From positions 14,899,838 through 14,963,837 of the forward strand of contig OU452231.1 in NCBI GenBank assembly GCA_911728455.2: a stretch of DNA of 64,000 nt. Reading direction: 5' to 3'. The stretch's first letter is position 1. Each line of letters begins with the position of its first letter. Under the pieces are notes generated by a model. The model did not search any database, had not been told where the DNA came from, and saw only the letters and a program-made list of their open reading frames with translations. A program made the translations under genes and the position numbers. Shown in pieces: positions 46,603-58,640 of this stretch. This DNA comes from Marthasterias glacialis. Its lineage: Eukaryota; Echinodermata; Asteroidea; Forcipulatida; Asteriidae.

Positions 46603-46949
46603 TCTATGACCTTCAAAACATAGGTAAAGACAGCCCACTTAGGAGAAGGAAAACTCTGATTGTAAACCCCAGCCCTGTTTACCTGAGCTTTGCGGCTTAG
46701 GGACAGACGTAGAAGGGTGCTCTCGTCTCCCCAGTCCCAAGGAGGCAGAGTCATGCCACTAACAACATCTCAGTGGCACCCAGGGGCAACTGATCTTCTA
46801 TGAACGCTACTACTAGCACAAGGGTTAGAGCCCCTTATTTACATACCGCCGTTAGACAAAGCTGCAGAAATTCTGCTTCAATGATGAGTGGCACTCAAAG
46901 CCCCACAGGGGAAGGTGCCCCTCTGACAAGGCCCACAGGTACGACGCCC

Positions 46950-48540
46950 AAGACGGACCTACGCAAGTCAGTCAGCATTGCAACTTGGAATGTCCTGACT
47001 CTCAACGGCTCTTGATACCATGGAGCAAATCTTCACCAGATGAAATCTTACAACATCTTCATCTTAGGCATCACCGAAGCCAGACTTATCAACAACAACA
47101 GTCAACGTATCGAAGAGGCCACCATGATGTACTCCGGAAACTCAACCAGGACAAATGGTGTTGCCCTTAATGTACGTCCACCTTTTAACAATGCTATCAC
47201 CTAGGCTTCTCTATGTAAGATTACAACACCGCTGTAACAGGAGATTTCCCTCCACACAATAAATTAATCATCCTTGGTGATTTGAATGCCTCGCCAAGCT
47301 GCTCAAGAAGTGGCTTTGAATCTATTCTTGGGCCTTTCGGATCCTGTTCCACCAATGACAACTCAATCAGGCTGCTCTCCTTCTGTGCCTCACATAATGT
47401 TTCAATCACAGGCAGCTGGTTCCGGCACCGGGACATTCATAGGATGACCTAGATCTCAAACGGTGGTCGGACACAGAAAGAATTAGACCATATCCTCACC
47501 AAAAACCGAAACATTGTTAAATCATACAGAGTCTACAGGCATTGGGGTTCCTGAACCTCATTAAAGACCTCCACACTGACACCACTGCCAAGGTCCGCAA
47601 AGGAAACAGCACCTCCCAAAGCTTCCTCACAAGATCCGGTGTAAGGCAGGGATGTATCTTGGCCCCATCCCTCTTCTGCTGTGCCATGGACTGAATCCTG
47701 GACCGTGTCACAGCAAATGCAGGCATCTCCATCGGTCAATTCAGATGATGTTGCCTTAGTCGGCCACTCCAGCAACAGTGTGAGAAACACACTCGACCTG
47801 TTTCAACAAGAGGCATCCCATCTTGTGCTCAAGATTTCCTGGCAAAAGACCAAAATCCAGAACATGGCCAGGAACAACCACCATGCAAACACCAGCCTGC
47901 ATGGACAAACCGTGGAGACTGTCAACGATTTTATCTACATTGGCAGCAAGATCTCCAATACCGGATATAGTGAGCCCGACACTTTAAGGAGGCTAGGTCT
48001 CGCCTCATCAGCCATGAACAGCCTACACAAAGTATGGAAGCTGAAGAAGCTCAAGCTCACCACCAAACTGGCAATATACAGGATGTGCATTATCCCTGTC
48101 CTTCTTTATGGATCAGACACGTGGACACTCCTCCAATCTGACCTGAGAAGACTAGAGGCCTTCCATCAATGATGCCAAAGAACCATCCTCGGCATCCAAA
48201 GGTATGATTACATCACCAACTTGGAGGTCTCTCATAGGACTGCACTCCCTACCATTGGTCATCTAGTCAGCTACCGTTGAGGTGCCCTTTTCAGCCATAC
48301 TGCCCGCCTTGCTGACAACACCCCGGCCAAGAAGACACTCAACATTGCCATTAACTCCAGAGGCAAAATCCCCCCAGCTTCGGGCTGGTCAAGACCAAGA
48401 GGCCGTCCCAAGTCTTCCTGCCTTAAGCAACTGGGGCAGCCCAGCGAAATCAACAGGCTCTGGAACCAGGCTCCAACCGCGGACACAGAAGATCAACGCG
48501 ACGGACCCCAGATGTCTATGCGGTGGAGAGAGTGAGTGAG
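46950..48540 (+). pseudogene. LINE D: endonuclease/RT non-LTR retrotransposon fragment
   Basis: Endonuclease start SVSIATWNVLTLNGS (about 46970) and ILGITEARLIN (about 47065), then a gap, ILGDLNASPSCSRSGFESI and QKELDHILTKNRNIVKSY (47270-47530). RT motif B GVRQGCILAPSLFCCAMD (about 47640, frame shifted), then DDVALVGHSSNSV (47745; the catalytic box reads SDD), LKISWQKTKIQNM, DFIYIGSKISNTG and YGSDTWTLLQSDLRRLEAFH (to 48170). The C-terminus has RTILGIQRYDYITNLEV, GALFSHTARL and RGRPKSSCLKQLG. The RT fingers and palm between 47560 and 47600 are deleted. Clade not fixed. Confidence 0.7.
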
Positions 48541-48789
48541 GTTACAGCGTTATAGCAGAAAGGCGTTCAAGAAAGGTCCAAAATTGGAGACCTGGTTTAT
48601 CGGTTCCAGCATACCTGAAATATATGTTCCCAATTTTTACAAAAAAATGCTCCCAGCATTCACATTATGATAGATGTTAATTTTTGCGTCGGTGATAAAG
48701 AATATTGTTTTTAATGTTTTACCCATACACCGATGTGTGTTAAGCACTGTATACTCAGTACTTTCCAGAATCCTGTCAAAAAAATTCAC

Positions 48790-49420
48790 AGGTATTTTAC
48801 TCGGGTGGGATTCAAACCCACGAACCCAATCTCAATCTCCATCTTCAAGTCTTGATTCTCTGTAAGCTTCTGTCTGATGTTGCTGTCTGATGGGACAGTG
48901 ATCTGAATTAGTTTTGCTTTATGCCTCTTTTGTCTATGGCGATGATGTCCGGTCTATTGGCCGTGGGTGCAGTCTGTTTGTACAGGTTGGTCCCAGAGCA
49001 ATTTCATGTTGTTAATTTATGTAACAGACTATGGGTGTGCTCATACCATTTTGAAAAAGTGTTGAGGTCTGCCTGACGGCACTGCTGCCAGTGGATTATG
49101 GATGCCACTTGATTGTGTCTATTCATGTAGTGTCTGGCTGCCATCATCTTACATCCACTGTATACATGATTCTACAGCTTCTCCACACATTCGGAACATG
49201 GCAGCAACCTGGATCTTCAAGATGCTCTTTTTATACGAATGTGAGCGCATGCCATGATCTTGAATAGCCTCCCCCATTCCCCCTGTTTCTGGTTTGAGCT
49301 GACCATGCTGAAGCCTTTGTATGATGCCTCCATGGAAGCATTGACTTCTCCAATTCCTTTGTAGTGTTGACCATGGAAGGGCTTAGCTTTCCAATGTTCT
49401 TTCAAGGCATTAGCCGCATA
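48790..49420 (-). pseudogene. LINE E: C-terminal region of an RT-bearing retrotransposon
   Basis: Minus strand reads from 49400 down: FHGQHYKGIGEVNASMEASY, ACAHIRIKRAS, then KMMAARHYMNRHNQVASIIH, KWYEHTHS, KLLWDQPVQTD, RPDIIAIDKRG and TVPSDSNIRQKL. This order (a Cys/His-rich tail, W.L...Y, KLLWDF.IQTD, RRPDIVVID) is the C-terminal region of a LINE type common in aquatic animals. Several stops. At 48809-48836 the minus strand also has GTGGGTTTGAATCCCACC, a T-arm/B-box-like hairpin that could be a separate tRNA-derived piece. Confidence 0.55.
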
Positions 49421-49936
49421 GGCATAGCTTACCTGCTAGGGATCCTCAAGGAATTTGCGAATAAATTTAGTATTCCTGTTAAAAATAATTTTAATTCTTC
49501 ATTCAAGCAGGGTGTTGTTCCATTCCAATGTAAGCAGGCAAATGTTATTCAAGTTCTGAAGATAACCCCCTCCCTCTCCCCTGTTGGCAACACTTGCTGA
49601 AAGTTTCATTTGTAAATGGATAATTAACTAAATTGGCTCTAAATTGAATACTAGGCAATTTGGCAATTGTAAAGGTATTTCTACTTATTGATATAATTAA
49701 ATCATCACCTAATATCAAGTGCAAACAAGCCTAATAATGTCAGCACCTTAAAAGTTTCAGGAAATAAAATTTTTAACAAGGTTTAATCCCGAGAATAGAA
49801 CAAAAAATGGATTTTGGTCAAAAATTTGTGCACCCCACTTTTAACGCTGAGGAAACCATGGCGGCGAACCACATGACCTCCTACATCACATCGATGCATC
49901 GATTCGTTTTCATTTCCCCATTTCTTTAAAATTCAG

Positions 49937-50021
49937 GACTGGAGGGTTATCACAGCGAAAGAATTTCCGCCAAAAAAGATGGTCGGCACACAGACAGTCA
50001 AAACTACAAGCAGGGTTATCT
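49937..50021 (+). CDS. Possible exon of an unknown gene (first of two)
   Basis: After acceptor AAAATTCAG (49928-49936) a frame reads TGGLSQRKNFRQKRWSAHRQ then SKLQAGLS and stops at the strong donor GTAAGTATT (50022). It is in phase with 50174-50402. A competing reading frame starts at ATG 49980 (MVGTQTVKTTSRVI), but then the join to the next exon would create a stop, so I prefer the first frame. Basic, Gln-rich; no family recognised. It lies on the opposite strand inside the large SLF2-like intron. Confidence 0.35.
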
Positions 50022-50173
50022 GTAAGTATTGGACTAAATGCTTCAGTTAAAAAGCTTGGGTGAAAGATAAGTTGCTAAATTCTAACACAGAATATTATAC
50101 ACCAGAAGAGAAAAAAAAGTTATGTATTGGCAGTTGACTTATGTAGCCCTATATATGATTATCTTATCAAAAT

Positions 50174-50402
50174 AGGAATTCAAGCAGCACCGAAAGTCCG
50201 TCATCAATTCTCAAAAACTGAGCAAACTGAACGAAACTGGGATTGGCTGCAAGCTCCTCGATGATAGACCTCAAAGCAGCTCAGATTCTGAATCTGTTTA
50301 CGAGTCTCTTCATGCACAGCCTGAATCTCCAGGCTACACACCGGATTCATCTGAGTCATCCTCTGACCACTTAAGCAAGGCACCCCCCAAAAAAGTCAGG
50401 AG
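50174..50402 (+). CDS. Possible exon of an unknown gene (second of two)
   Basis: 229 nt, open, between acceptor TCAAAATAG and donor GTAAGTTC. Reads EFKQHRKSVINSQKLSKLNE, then TGIGCKLLDD, a Ser-rich acidic stretch (SSSDSESVYESLHAQ, TPDSSESSSDHLSK) and a basic end PPKKVRR. Composition and splice borders look like a real exon of a nuclear protein, host or transposon-borne. No further exon was found before the LINE fragment at 50955. From 49421 to 49936 and 50403 to 50954 nothing else is recognised. Confidence 0.4.
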
Positions 50403-50954
50403 GTAAGTTCTCAACTAAATTAAACTTCGGTAATTTCCATCTTATGTCTGATCCTTAATTTGACTGTCATCATCCTATCTGTTTATATTAATTGATACAT
50501 TTCACATTTTCAAGGACTGAAGGTTTTGTAATATCAGAAAACAAATTTTAAAGAAATACCACACAGGATGGTTCAAACAGCCTTTTCCAACCAGCATTAC
50601 AGTAAAGACTCCTGCCATCTTTCTAGATGTAATGATTCATGATCTTTGATCTATTGGAAAATAATTTTGAGTGCAAAAGTTCTGCATAATAAGACTATTT
50701 TGGGAACACCCTGTTTGTGGTATCATCACTAAGGTTTTAAATAAATGAAACAAGTAATTGAATTGATTCTTCAAGATTATTCATGCCTATTTAAAAAAAA
50801 AAAACATGTTTTATTTAATTTTGTCGCTAAAGAGGAGTCAGTCCTAGGACTTTTGTAGAATTTAATGGGAAGAGTGCAGCAGAGCCCCACATGGAGTAGA
50901 AGTTCATTGTGTTTTCCTCATGACTGATGACATTGTTTAAAAGATGCTTCTCCT

Positions 50955-52300
50955 GCTGCTCTTTTTAATGATTTTAGCAAGGCATTAGACAGCATTGATC
51001 ACCATGTTGTCATTAAACGTCTTTTTGAACTTGGGGTTTCCCTAAGTTTTGAAACGGGTTGTAAGTTTTCCTCACTGACCGACGGCAAAGGGTTAGATAT
51101 AAGCAATCTTTTCAGACTTGCAAATCTTATCGAACCTTTAGCCTGCATAAACAGTGATGTTGATACTAGTTGCAACAGATAGTAGAGGCCATTAGTATAT
51201 TTTTATTGCACCCCCACTTACATGTATTTATAGTTTTTCTACTTGCGTTGTTTATCATTTAACTGTTTCATGTCAGTAAAAGTGTATTAGTTGATGCTGC
51301 AAGCACAAAATAGCAGTGGAAGCACAACCTCAAGGAGTTATGCAACTTCCTGGGTATAGAGAACTGGTGAGTTGGCAATCCTTGTTCCTCCCAAGTCATT
51401 CTTATTACTGATGACATGAGAGAAACATTGAAAGCAGTTTTGAGCAACAGCTCACCAGTGCCTTTGTACCATTATTTTTACAGAGTCCATCTTGGCGTAA
51501 TAATCCTCATTATTACCCCGGTGCAACAAGATGTTGGAAATACGTCAACGATCTAACTTTAGGTGAAAATCGGTTTTATAATCAGGAAAGTAACATACCA
51601 TTTGACCTTAGTCAATTGGAAGAGTGGGCTAAGCTAAATGGTTTTTCATTGATCCTGTAAAAAGCCAAACATTGCAGTTTATTTTGGACGCAAGAATCTA
51701 CCTGATACTTTGTACTCTATTTCCAACACTCAATTACCATGCGTTTCCAGTGTTAAACTTTTATTAGGAGTCACCTTTCAAAGTAATCTGAAATGGGACG
51801 TTCACCATGTGACCGACTTGTCAAGTAAAGTTAATTGTAAAATGTTCATGTTTTGCAAACTGATGACTGCTGGATTAACCACAAAGGAGTTGAATATTGT
51901 CTGCAAGGGTTACATCTGACCAGTATTAGAATACGCTGCTCCTGTCTGGCACGATTGACACTGGGCCAGTCTAACCATTTAAAATCAATTCAAAAACGCA
52001 TATTTGTCGTTTGGTGCTTGGCACCAATTACCATAATTATGATCAAGCCTTGTGTGTGTTAGATTTGGATTCCTTGTTTGAAAGGAGGACAAAACTTTGC
52101 TCTAAATTTGCTGTAAAAACTTTTAGATCCACTAAATTTGCTGACTGGTTCCCAAAGCCAAATAAGGTTCAGGAAATGGAATTGAGAACCAACCGGATGA
52201 TTTGTAAACAATAGGGGTTCCACTAAAAGATTTAATAACACTTTAACAGCCATGTTCCTTATCTAGCTGGATGGTTGAATGACATGCTCAAAGATTAATT
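50955..52300 (+). pseudogene. LINE F: CR1/Jockey-group RT fragment, interrupted
   Basis: RT motif A reads NDFSKALDSIDHHVVIKRLF (about 50968) then FLTDRRQRVRYKQSFQTC to about 51145; unrelated sequence fills 51146-51480. The frame resumes with RCWKYVNDLTLGENR (catalytic box, second D as N: Y-V-N-D), EEWAKLNGFSL, LLLGVTFQSNLKWDVH, EYAAPVWHD and LDLDSLFERRTKLCSKFAVK (to about 52200). Many stops. Its C-terminal motifs resemble those of LINE C but on the other strand. Confidence 0.65.
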
Positions 52301-53219
52301 GTAGCCTTATTTCTTGTTGTACCCCCCCCCAATTTTTTCTATCTTTAGGCTTGTTGTAATATTTGTAGTTCACCTTGTTATTTTTTCCGCAGTGTTTTTG
52401 TTTTCACTGTGTAATTATGGGGTTTTTTTTGTTTTTTTTTTGTTTTTGTTTATGTATTGCTGTGTAATTCAGCTTTTATATTGTATTCACCGTTTATTTC
52501 AGCTTATTATTTATTATAACCACTTTATTATGCCCAGGGAGCAGTGATAAGGCTTGGTTGACAAATCTAATTTATTTTTTGGACTGACAAATAAGAAATT
52601 AGCATTTTGGAAATATTCTAATGTTTAAACAAATTATGTAGTTGGCTTCCTAATTACAGGCTGAAAACACAAAATCCAAGATGACTGCCAAATATGGCGG
52701 CCATTTTGAATTTCCAAAGGCATTTCAGACTATCATGTAATTCATCACTATCATTTTTCTGGCCAAAATATGAAGAACAAGTGGAAATTATGTTCAATAA
52801 GTCAAAAAACAGAACCATGGCTCCATTGCCGGCCCACTCTGACTTACCTACATGGAGCCAAAATACAATGAATGAACAATGGTTGAAGGTTCTTGATGCC
52901 TCGTAATTCCATTCTTGGAACAAAAGGACAAAGGTCTATAACCACACAAAAAAACCTCTCAATGGCCACAAAATGCGAAAATATTCAAGACCTTATTTTG
53001 TCCTTATGTGGGTGAATCGAAGCGTTAGACGGCGTGAGTGTGGTCTTTGCACACTCTGCACTTGAATGACCGGGCGACCTTCGCTCCAGTGGTCCAAAAT
53101 TACATAATGGCATCTTTACACGGCTTCCGTTTCCAGTCAGGGGAAACATTTGCATCTCTTCACATCATTCCAATTCAACTGGTTAAGATAAGGGTTATCA
53201 AATTGTTAGCTGCAATCTG

Positions 53220-53895
53220 ATTGGTTGTCAAATTTGCAGCTCAGGTCGTGTTTTAGCGGTTTTGTCATACTGTTGTTTGGCTCTGTTTCTGGCATCTAAT
53301 GATCTCTGGTACACCTGTGGTAACTTTCATTTGAAGAAAGATACCTGTTGTCAGCAGTAGTAGTGTATGTGTTCGTTGAGATATCAGTTTTTATACTGGA
53401 CTGCTACGATTTGCAGCAGGTGTGTTCTGCCAGTCTAAAATCGCAAGATATAGATCCTGTTTTGCTTTAGTCACCTTCTTGATGATGCTTTTTACAACTT
53501 TAACGGCTGATTCCGCTTCTCCATTGCTCTGACTGTGGTATGGAGAGGAAGTTTTGTGTTCAAACTCTCATTCTCTACTGAATTCCTCATAATTTGCGGC
53601 TATGAACTGAACACCATTGTCAGTGAAGAGATTACCTTCTGTGGTATGCCATGTCTTGAAAATTTTGCTTTGTAAAATCAATACATGGTTTCTGCTCGTG
53701 TGACGGTTAACTTTTCAAGTTCCCAGAAATCTCTCTAGTGATCAATGGTTATCAGGTAGTCAGTATGTCTGTAGTGAAAAAGATCCTGACTGACTATACT
53801 CCATCATCGTTTCAGTATCTTGTCAGACACCATCGGTTCTTTCTGCTGTTCGTTGAGGAACTTGTTACAGGCATCGCATTGACTCAGATATCTAC
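53220..53895 (-). pseudogene. Ty3/gypsy-type integrase fragment
   Basis: Minus strand reads the end of the zinc-binding domain (SQCDACNKFL, 53870), then the RNase-H-fold integrase core with its three acids: HTDYLITIDH (first Asp), IPQKVISDNGVQFIAAN (second Asp, about 53615) and YHSQSNGEAESAVKVVKSII (Glu, about 53510), followed by DLYLAILDWQNTP and a C-terminal RAKQQYDKTAKTRPEL. Stops replace a few codons (for example after ILKR and in MY.FYK), so it is inactive. RT and LTRs are not seen; 52300-53219 and 53896-54260 hold no recognisable gene. Confidence 0.8.
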
Positions 53896-54264
53896 ATGTT
53901 AGCAGCGTAGCGACCGGGTGAGTGGGGGGGGGGTGACACCTCCCCAATGTTTTTTCCTAAGTTGGCATTTAGAGCCAAAGTCCCCAAATTGAGCACCGAA
54001 CTTACACAAGTAAGGGCTCGGGCTGAACACAAATCCATTTGGCAAGCCTAGAGATTTGCCTACTGGATCTACCGACTGAAAATTTTAGCTTAATCCTTGC
54101 AGTATGAGAAGCCAACTTTGAATTACCAAATTGAATAGTTTCGGCCTGTATGCTCTGAAAACACTCGAAGTCGGTTACTTCAAACTCAGGGGAGAGAGTT
54201 TGCAAATGCTCATGCATCTTCTTACAGTAGACTCCATTGTTGGACAAAGTTGTATAGTAATTTG

Positions 54265-55080
54265 ATCTTATTGTATTACAACCTACAGAACAAACTGCAG
54301 CACAGAGACTGCATTACTATGTGTACACAACATTCTTTGGGCCATCGACAGTTAACAGCGCTGTGTTCGTGGTCATGCTGGATCTCTTCGCTGCGTTTGA
54401 TACCATGGACCATGATACGTTACTGCATCATCTTCAGCACAGATTCAGCATTACAGGTACTGCACTTGACTGGTTCGGGTCATATGTTTCAAGCAGAACA
54501 AGCTGTGTAACCTTTGCTGGAGCGGTCTTTGGCAGAACTGTTCTTCGCTTCAGAGTACCACAAGGATCTGTCATAGCCCCTCAGCTATTCTCACTGTACC
54601 TTTCACCAATTCCATCTATATGTCGACAAAATTCAGATTTACAGTGTCTTTTGACCCCTTAATCCAAAAAGAAGCAGAGTGTTGCTTCTTGTCTCTCTAA
54701 CAGCATTCAAGATGTTCAGTCGTGGATGCTAGCCAACAAGCTCCAAATGAACAAAGACAAAACATAATTTTTCATTGCTTCATCTCCGCACAACTGAAAA
54801 CATGTTGGCCATCTCACCCTCAAAATGAACAATACACTCCATCCATCATCCAACTTTGACACCATCATGTCCATGATTGAACATGTTACAGCAGTCTGCA
54901 GATCAGCAAACTACCATCTGCGCAACATCACCAGAATAAGAAAGTACATTGATGTTGATTCCTGATATGCAGCTGCTTGTGCCCTCGTGTTGTCAAGAAT
55001 CAACTACTGTAACTCACTCCTAAACCACCTCAAGCAGTCTGACCTCATCTGCCTACAGAAAATGCCCAGTTGAGATTAAA
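54265..55080 (+). pseudogene. LINE G: CR1/L2-type RT fragment
   Basis: Starts abruptly in RT (TALLCVHNILWAID), motif A VVMLDLFAAFDTMDHDTLLH (about 54375), WFGSYVSSRTSCVTFAG, VPQGSVIAPQLFSLY (motif B, about 54560). The catalytic box has been lost between 54620 and 54665. Then SRINYCNSLLNHLKQSDLIC in a shifted frame ends the fragment (about 55060). 5' truncated and stop-filled. Different clade from LINE D. Confidence 0.75.
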
Positions 55081-55142
55081 TTCTTTCTGTGAGATTAATA
55101 GACGTATACATCTTCACTGTATTAGTGATTCATGGTTGAAAG

Positions 55143-55720
55143 ATGCCATATTATGATAACCACATAAGGGGTCCAACAGGTTACCCAACAGACTTCTTTG
55201 GGATCCCAAGACCAAGCCACCTACATATACCAAGTTTGGAGTTGATATACCATGTAAGTTTTTTTAGTTATTATCCGGACACCAGTTCTTTTATTTTACC
55301 AAAAATTACCTTGACATTTGACCAAAGGGGGTTCCAAAAGAATAGGTTTCTGGGGGATCGCAAGACCGAACCACACACCAATTTTGGAGTTGATATAATA
55401 CCAAGTTGTTCTAAGAGTATCCCTTGGTGAAAACTTCTTTTTTTTTAAACATAATGGCTATGATATTTGATCTGGGGGGTCCAAAAACAATTATCTTCTG
55501 GAGGATCCCAAGACCAATCCACACACCAAGATTGCAGTTGATATGCCAATTCCTTCTCCAGTTCTTGCTCAGACAATACTTCTTTTGTTTTAGCTATAAT
55601 GACCTTGATAAATGACCGACAATGTAGGGGGTCCAAAAACAATGGGCTTCTTGAGGATCCCAAGACCAATCCACATTTGCTAAGTCCTGCTTGAGTTATC
55701 ACTCAGACAAGGATAGCATG
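55143..55720 (+). repeat. R3 tandem repeat, four units of ~146 bp
   Basis: The phrase TTTGAYC...GGGGGTCCAAAA.AAT recurs at about 55315, 55465 and 55620, each followed by GATCCCAAGACCAATCCACA and CCAAGTTTGGAGTTGATA. Followed by a (CA)n-type tail and AATCAGGGACCCTC, which also follows the copy at 8356-8880. Confidence 0.8.
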
Positions 55721-56313
55721 CACACACACACAAATCCACAAACCCAAGTGTGCTATAATGACCTCCAATCAGGGACCCTCCTTTGTTCAAATCCTTGTCC
55801 TGACAAACGTAGACCCCATTGTTTTACTTTGTGATAGCATTAGTGGACCTATTGTCCCTTAAATTATAAGTCCTCGGTTTGAATGTCACTACAAGTACAC
55901 ACACACAGTCGTGAATCACCATTATGTCCGAGGACATCTATTGTTACATTCTATTGTTCCTGTACTGAAGCAATCCCCATTGGTTTTGTATACAAATGGC
56001 ATCTGAGGACCTATAAAAACAAAGAAGTGACTAGTGATGACCTATTGTTCCAATTGTAAAATGTCCTCGGAGGGTATGGTGAAACACGCCCACACCCAGT
56101 CCTTTGTGACATACACTGTGTGGACATTTCTTTGTCATCGTGCAGTTATGAACAAGAAATCTTTACAACCACCACCATTTCCATAAGAGAGTGTTTTGAG
56201 AGCTGGTTTTCGGACTCCCAATCCCTTTAATATAATACTCGGTTTTTAGCTATTCAATGCTGTACAGAAAATGCTTCCTTTTTGAATAAAATGAGAATAT
56301 CTAATTCGTAAAA
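55721..56313. other. No gene; short repeats around CCTATTGTTCC
   Basis: Contains repeated words CCTATTGTTCC and TGTCCTCGGAGG-like, similar to the sequence following R3 at 8880-9000; probably the tail part of the same repeat family. Confidence 0.4.
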
Positions 56314-56348
56314 ACACTGTGTGGACATGTATTTAGTCCACACAGTGT
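56314..56348. repeat. Perfect 13-bp inverted repeat (hairpin)
   Basis: ACACTGTGTGGAC (56314-56326), nine-base loop, GTCCACACAGTGT (56336-56348). The right arm is part of a 45 bp direct repeat (56341-56385 and 56509-56553, CACAGTGTTTCAAGTTCCTA then CACAGTGTGGATATCTTTT). Confidence 0.9.
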
Positions 56349-56391
56349 TTCAAGTTCCTACACAGTGTGGATATCTTTTATTATCTTGTTT

Positions 56392-56709
56392 TTTACACAA
56401 TGGAACAATGCTACCCACAGGTTTTCTTTGTTCTAATGCTACCCCATAGAGGAATTCTTGAGAAAGGGAAAAATTGAACAACACACATTCTGGACATGTA
56501 TAAGTCTACACAGTGTTTCAAGTTCCTACACAGTGTGGATATCTTTTGTTATCAGGTCCACACTTCCTACATATTTGTAGTGCTTAAACACACACACACT
56601 TGCTCTCTAACATACAGCAGTTACGGGGTCCTCCTATTGTTCTATTTTTCCCTTTTCTCAAGAATTCCTCTATGGGGTAGCACTAGGTAGCATTGTTCCA
56701 TTGTGTAAA
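56392..56709. repeat. ~80-bp inverted repeat with 150-bp spacer
   Basis: Arm 56392-56480 (TTTACACAATGGAACAATGC ... GCTACCCCATAGAGGAATTC) and its complement at 56634-56709 match except for a ~21 base insertion in the left arm. The spacer contains one copy of the 45 bp direct repeat. A foldback or MITE remnant is likely. 56710-57330 beyond it has no gene. Confidence 0.8.
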
Positions 56710-57330
56710 GTACCCCGCAAGTTGGATGTGTACACACATGCAAAATGGGAAGGAAAAGGCAAACACTTTGCTGGCGGGGCATAAAAATACTAACAGTGGT
56801 TCTTCAGACACCAACAATTTACAAGGAGACACCAACAATTTACAAGGCAGAAAAAAATTAACATTAAAAAAGGAGATGGTCATTTAAACAAAAATTACGT
56901 AAGTACCAAACAAATGGGGCATGTAGACAACTGGATTTAAAAAAAGTACATGTTAAAAGTAGCAACATGATTTGATAAAAAAAGACAAGACATTCATTTA
57001 TTTAAAAGGCTGACTAGGAATGGCAAGAAACTGTTCTTATTCTTGAGGTTCTGCCTTTAAGATCTATTAAATGTTTCAAGTTTCTGACAGTGAATCCAGA
57101 TGAACCTTTTGTAGGGAGAAAACTTTGACAATGAGTTCTGGAGAGATATGACAAAATGTTGAAGAACAAAAATAATGACACTGGTTCTTTAATATCAACT
57201 TCACAAGAGGAACAATTCACATTACACACACTTGATTCAGCACTAACAGTTCTTTAAAAAATGGTACATATATGCATACTCTTTTAAAACCCTATCATCT
57301 TAACTTTAAAAAACAAAGTCAAAAACCTAC

Positions 57331-57427
57331 CTGATGCTGACGTCATCAAAAGTTTCTCCATAGCATCAGCATTGTTTGAATTAAAACCACAGTCTAGCAA
57401 AGAGAGCCTTCCAGGAAATGAAAAAAG
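57331..57427 (-). CDS. SLF2: SLF2-like host gene, internal exon (most 5' one found)
   Basis: 97 nt between acceptor AATCCTTCAG and donor GTAGGTTT on the minus strand. Reads FPGRLSLLDCGFNSNNADAM then EKLLMTSAS, similar to the LxLxxxxFxPxxxxEKLLL stretch I recall ahead of the WLFQLMS motif in SLF2. Its last base G fits the next exon at 43817-43912. The 13.4 kb intron between them carries most of the repeats described for 44-56 kb. Upstream exons are not recognised before the window end. Confidence 0.55.
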
Positions 57428-58640
57428 CTGAAGGATTTCAAATCAAAATCAAACAAATTAAACCCCACGCCAAATAAACAAACATTTTTTTTATAAAATT
57501 CTTAAAGAATAATGGTATGACAGCCCTGCTTCAGTACAAGATAATGTCAAAAAATTGGGGCTGGCCACTCTTATTCTTCAGTCGAGAGAGGTCCGTTAAC
57601 AGCAGCAAGCTCCTAACCCAGTCAATACCATGCAGTGAACACCAAGACCGACAATGCATTCTTTATTATGAATACACCTTTCATAGTATAGAAATCTGGT
57701 TTAAATAGTGATGTTTACAGACTTTTTGCAATCTCATTCAAGGGCCATATTTTAGGTTCTTCAATTTTCAACATTATCAAATCTCATGCATCTGATTCAA
57801 TATCAATGCAAATTCTTTAGAAACAGACTGTGAGCTAAGATAATCAATTAATCATATCTCAAAATACTTTGGATGGTGACAGGAACTAGATTTCACATCA
57901 TGCTGATTTGCACTGCACACCAGCTACAAGAAATTGGACAAATACTTTCTGCGCTTTTATGATGCTTGGCATATAGTGTTGACAACTCGCAACGTTAAAA
58001 CAAAGTGAGTACATGTACTATGTAGTGCATATGAAACTACACCATTCAAAGGCTCAGTCCATGCATATTAGCAGTTAGCATGAAAAAAATGAAATGTTTA
58101 CGTGTACAGTGAGAGTATTTCCACGAGTTGAAAGCCCCTTTCAATGAATGAAAATGTTCTCTCCATTTCACGAATACAACATTTTCATAATTATTTTAAA
58201 TAATATCCAAGTACATCTTGTCATTTGGAGAATAAAACTATCATAGAATTAACAAAATGTACAGGATTGTATTCTGGCATACACTAAAAGGGTGTTTTGT
58301 GCTGCTGTGAGCATGCAAAAGTGAAAAAAGATGGGAAGAAAATGCACTGTAAATAGCACAATAATGCACCATTTATGACATACACCATGTAATGTTTGAA
58401 CAATGAATGCTGCATTGAGCCTCAATAGTTTTAAACCACATCCCCGGTAAACCAGCAAAGAGGTGGAATTTCCACAAAGGGCACTGGCAGCAGTTTTTCT
58501 AGGCGATCGAACACCTGGCAAGAACACTGCCATGCCCAGAAGATCTATATATCCTAGCACTGCTTACCAAGCATTCTCAGCAATGTTGAGACGTGCAGCC
58601 AAAAAGGCAATTCCACAAAGATAAATAAATAACTAGAAAT
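57428..58640. other. No recognisable gene
   Basis: Upstream intronic sequence of the SLF2-like gene. A minus-strand stretch 58565-58638 could be read as an exon (LFIYLCGIAFLAARLNIAEN, donor GTAAGC) but its phase does not fit exon 57331-57427. Confidence 0.4.

Noticed and set aside
54002-54247. Minus-strand 81-codon frame next to the gypsy integrase as further pol sequence
   Set aside because: No RT, RNase H or integrase motif can be seen in it.
58565-58638. Minus-strand stretch LFIYLCGIAFLAARLNIAEN with a GTAAGC donor as an SLF2 exon
   Set aside because: Leaves two bases, while the next exon (57331-57427) starts in phase 0; no similarity to the expected upstream SLF2 region.
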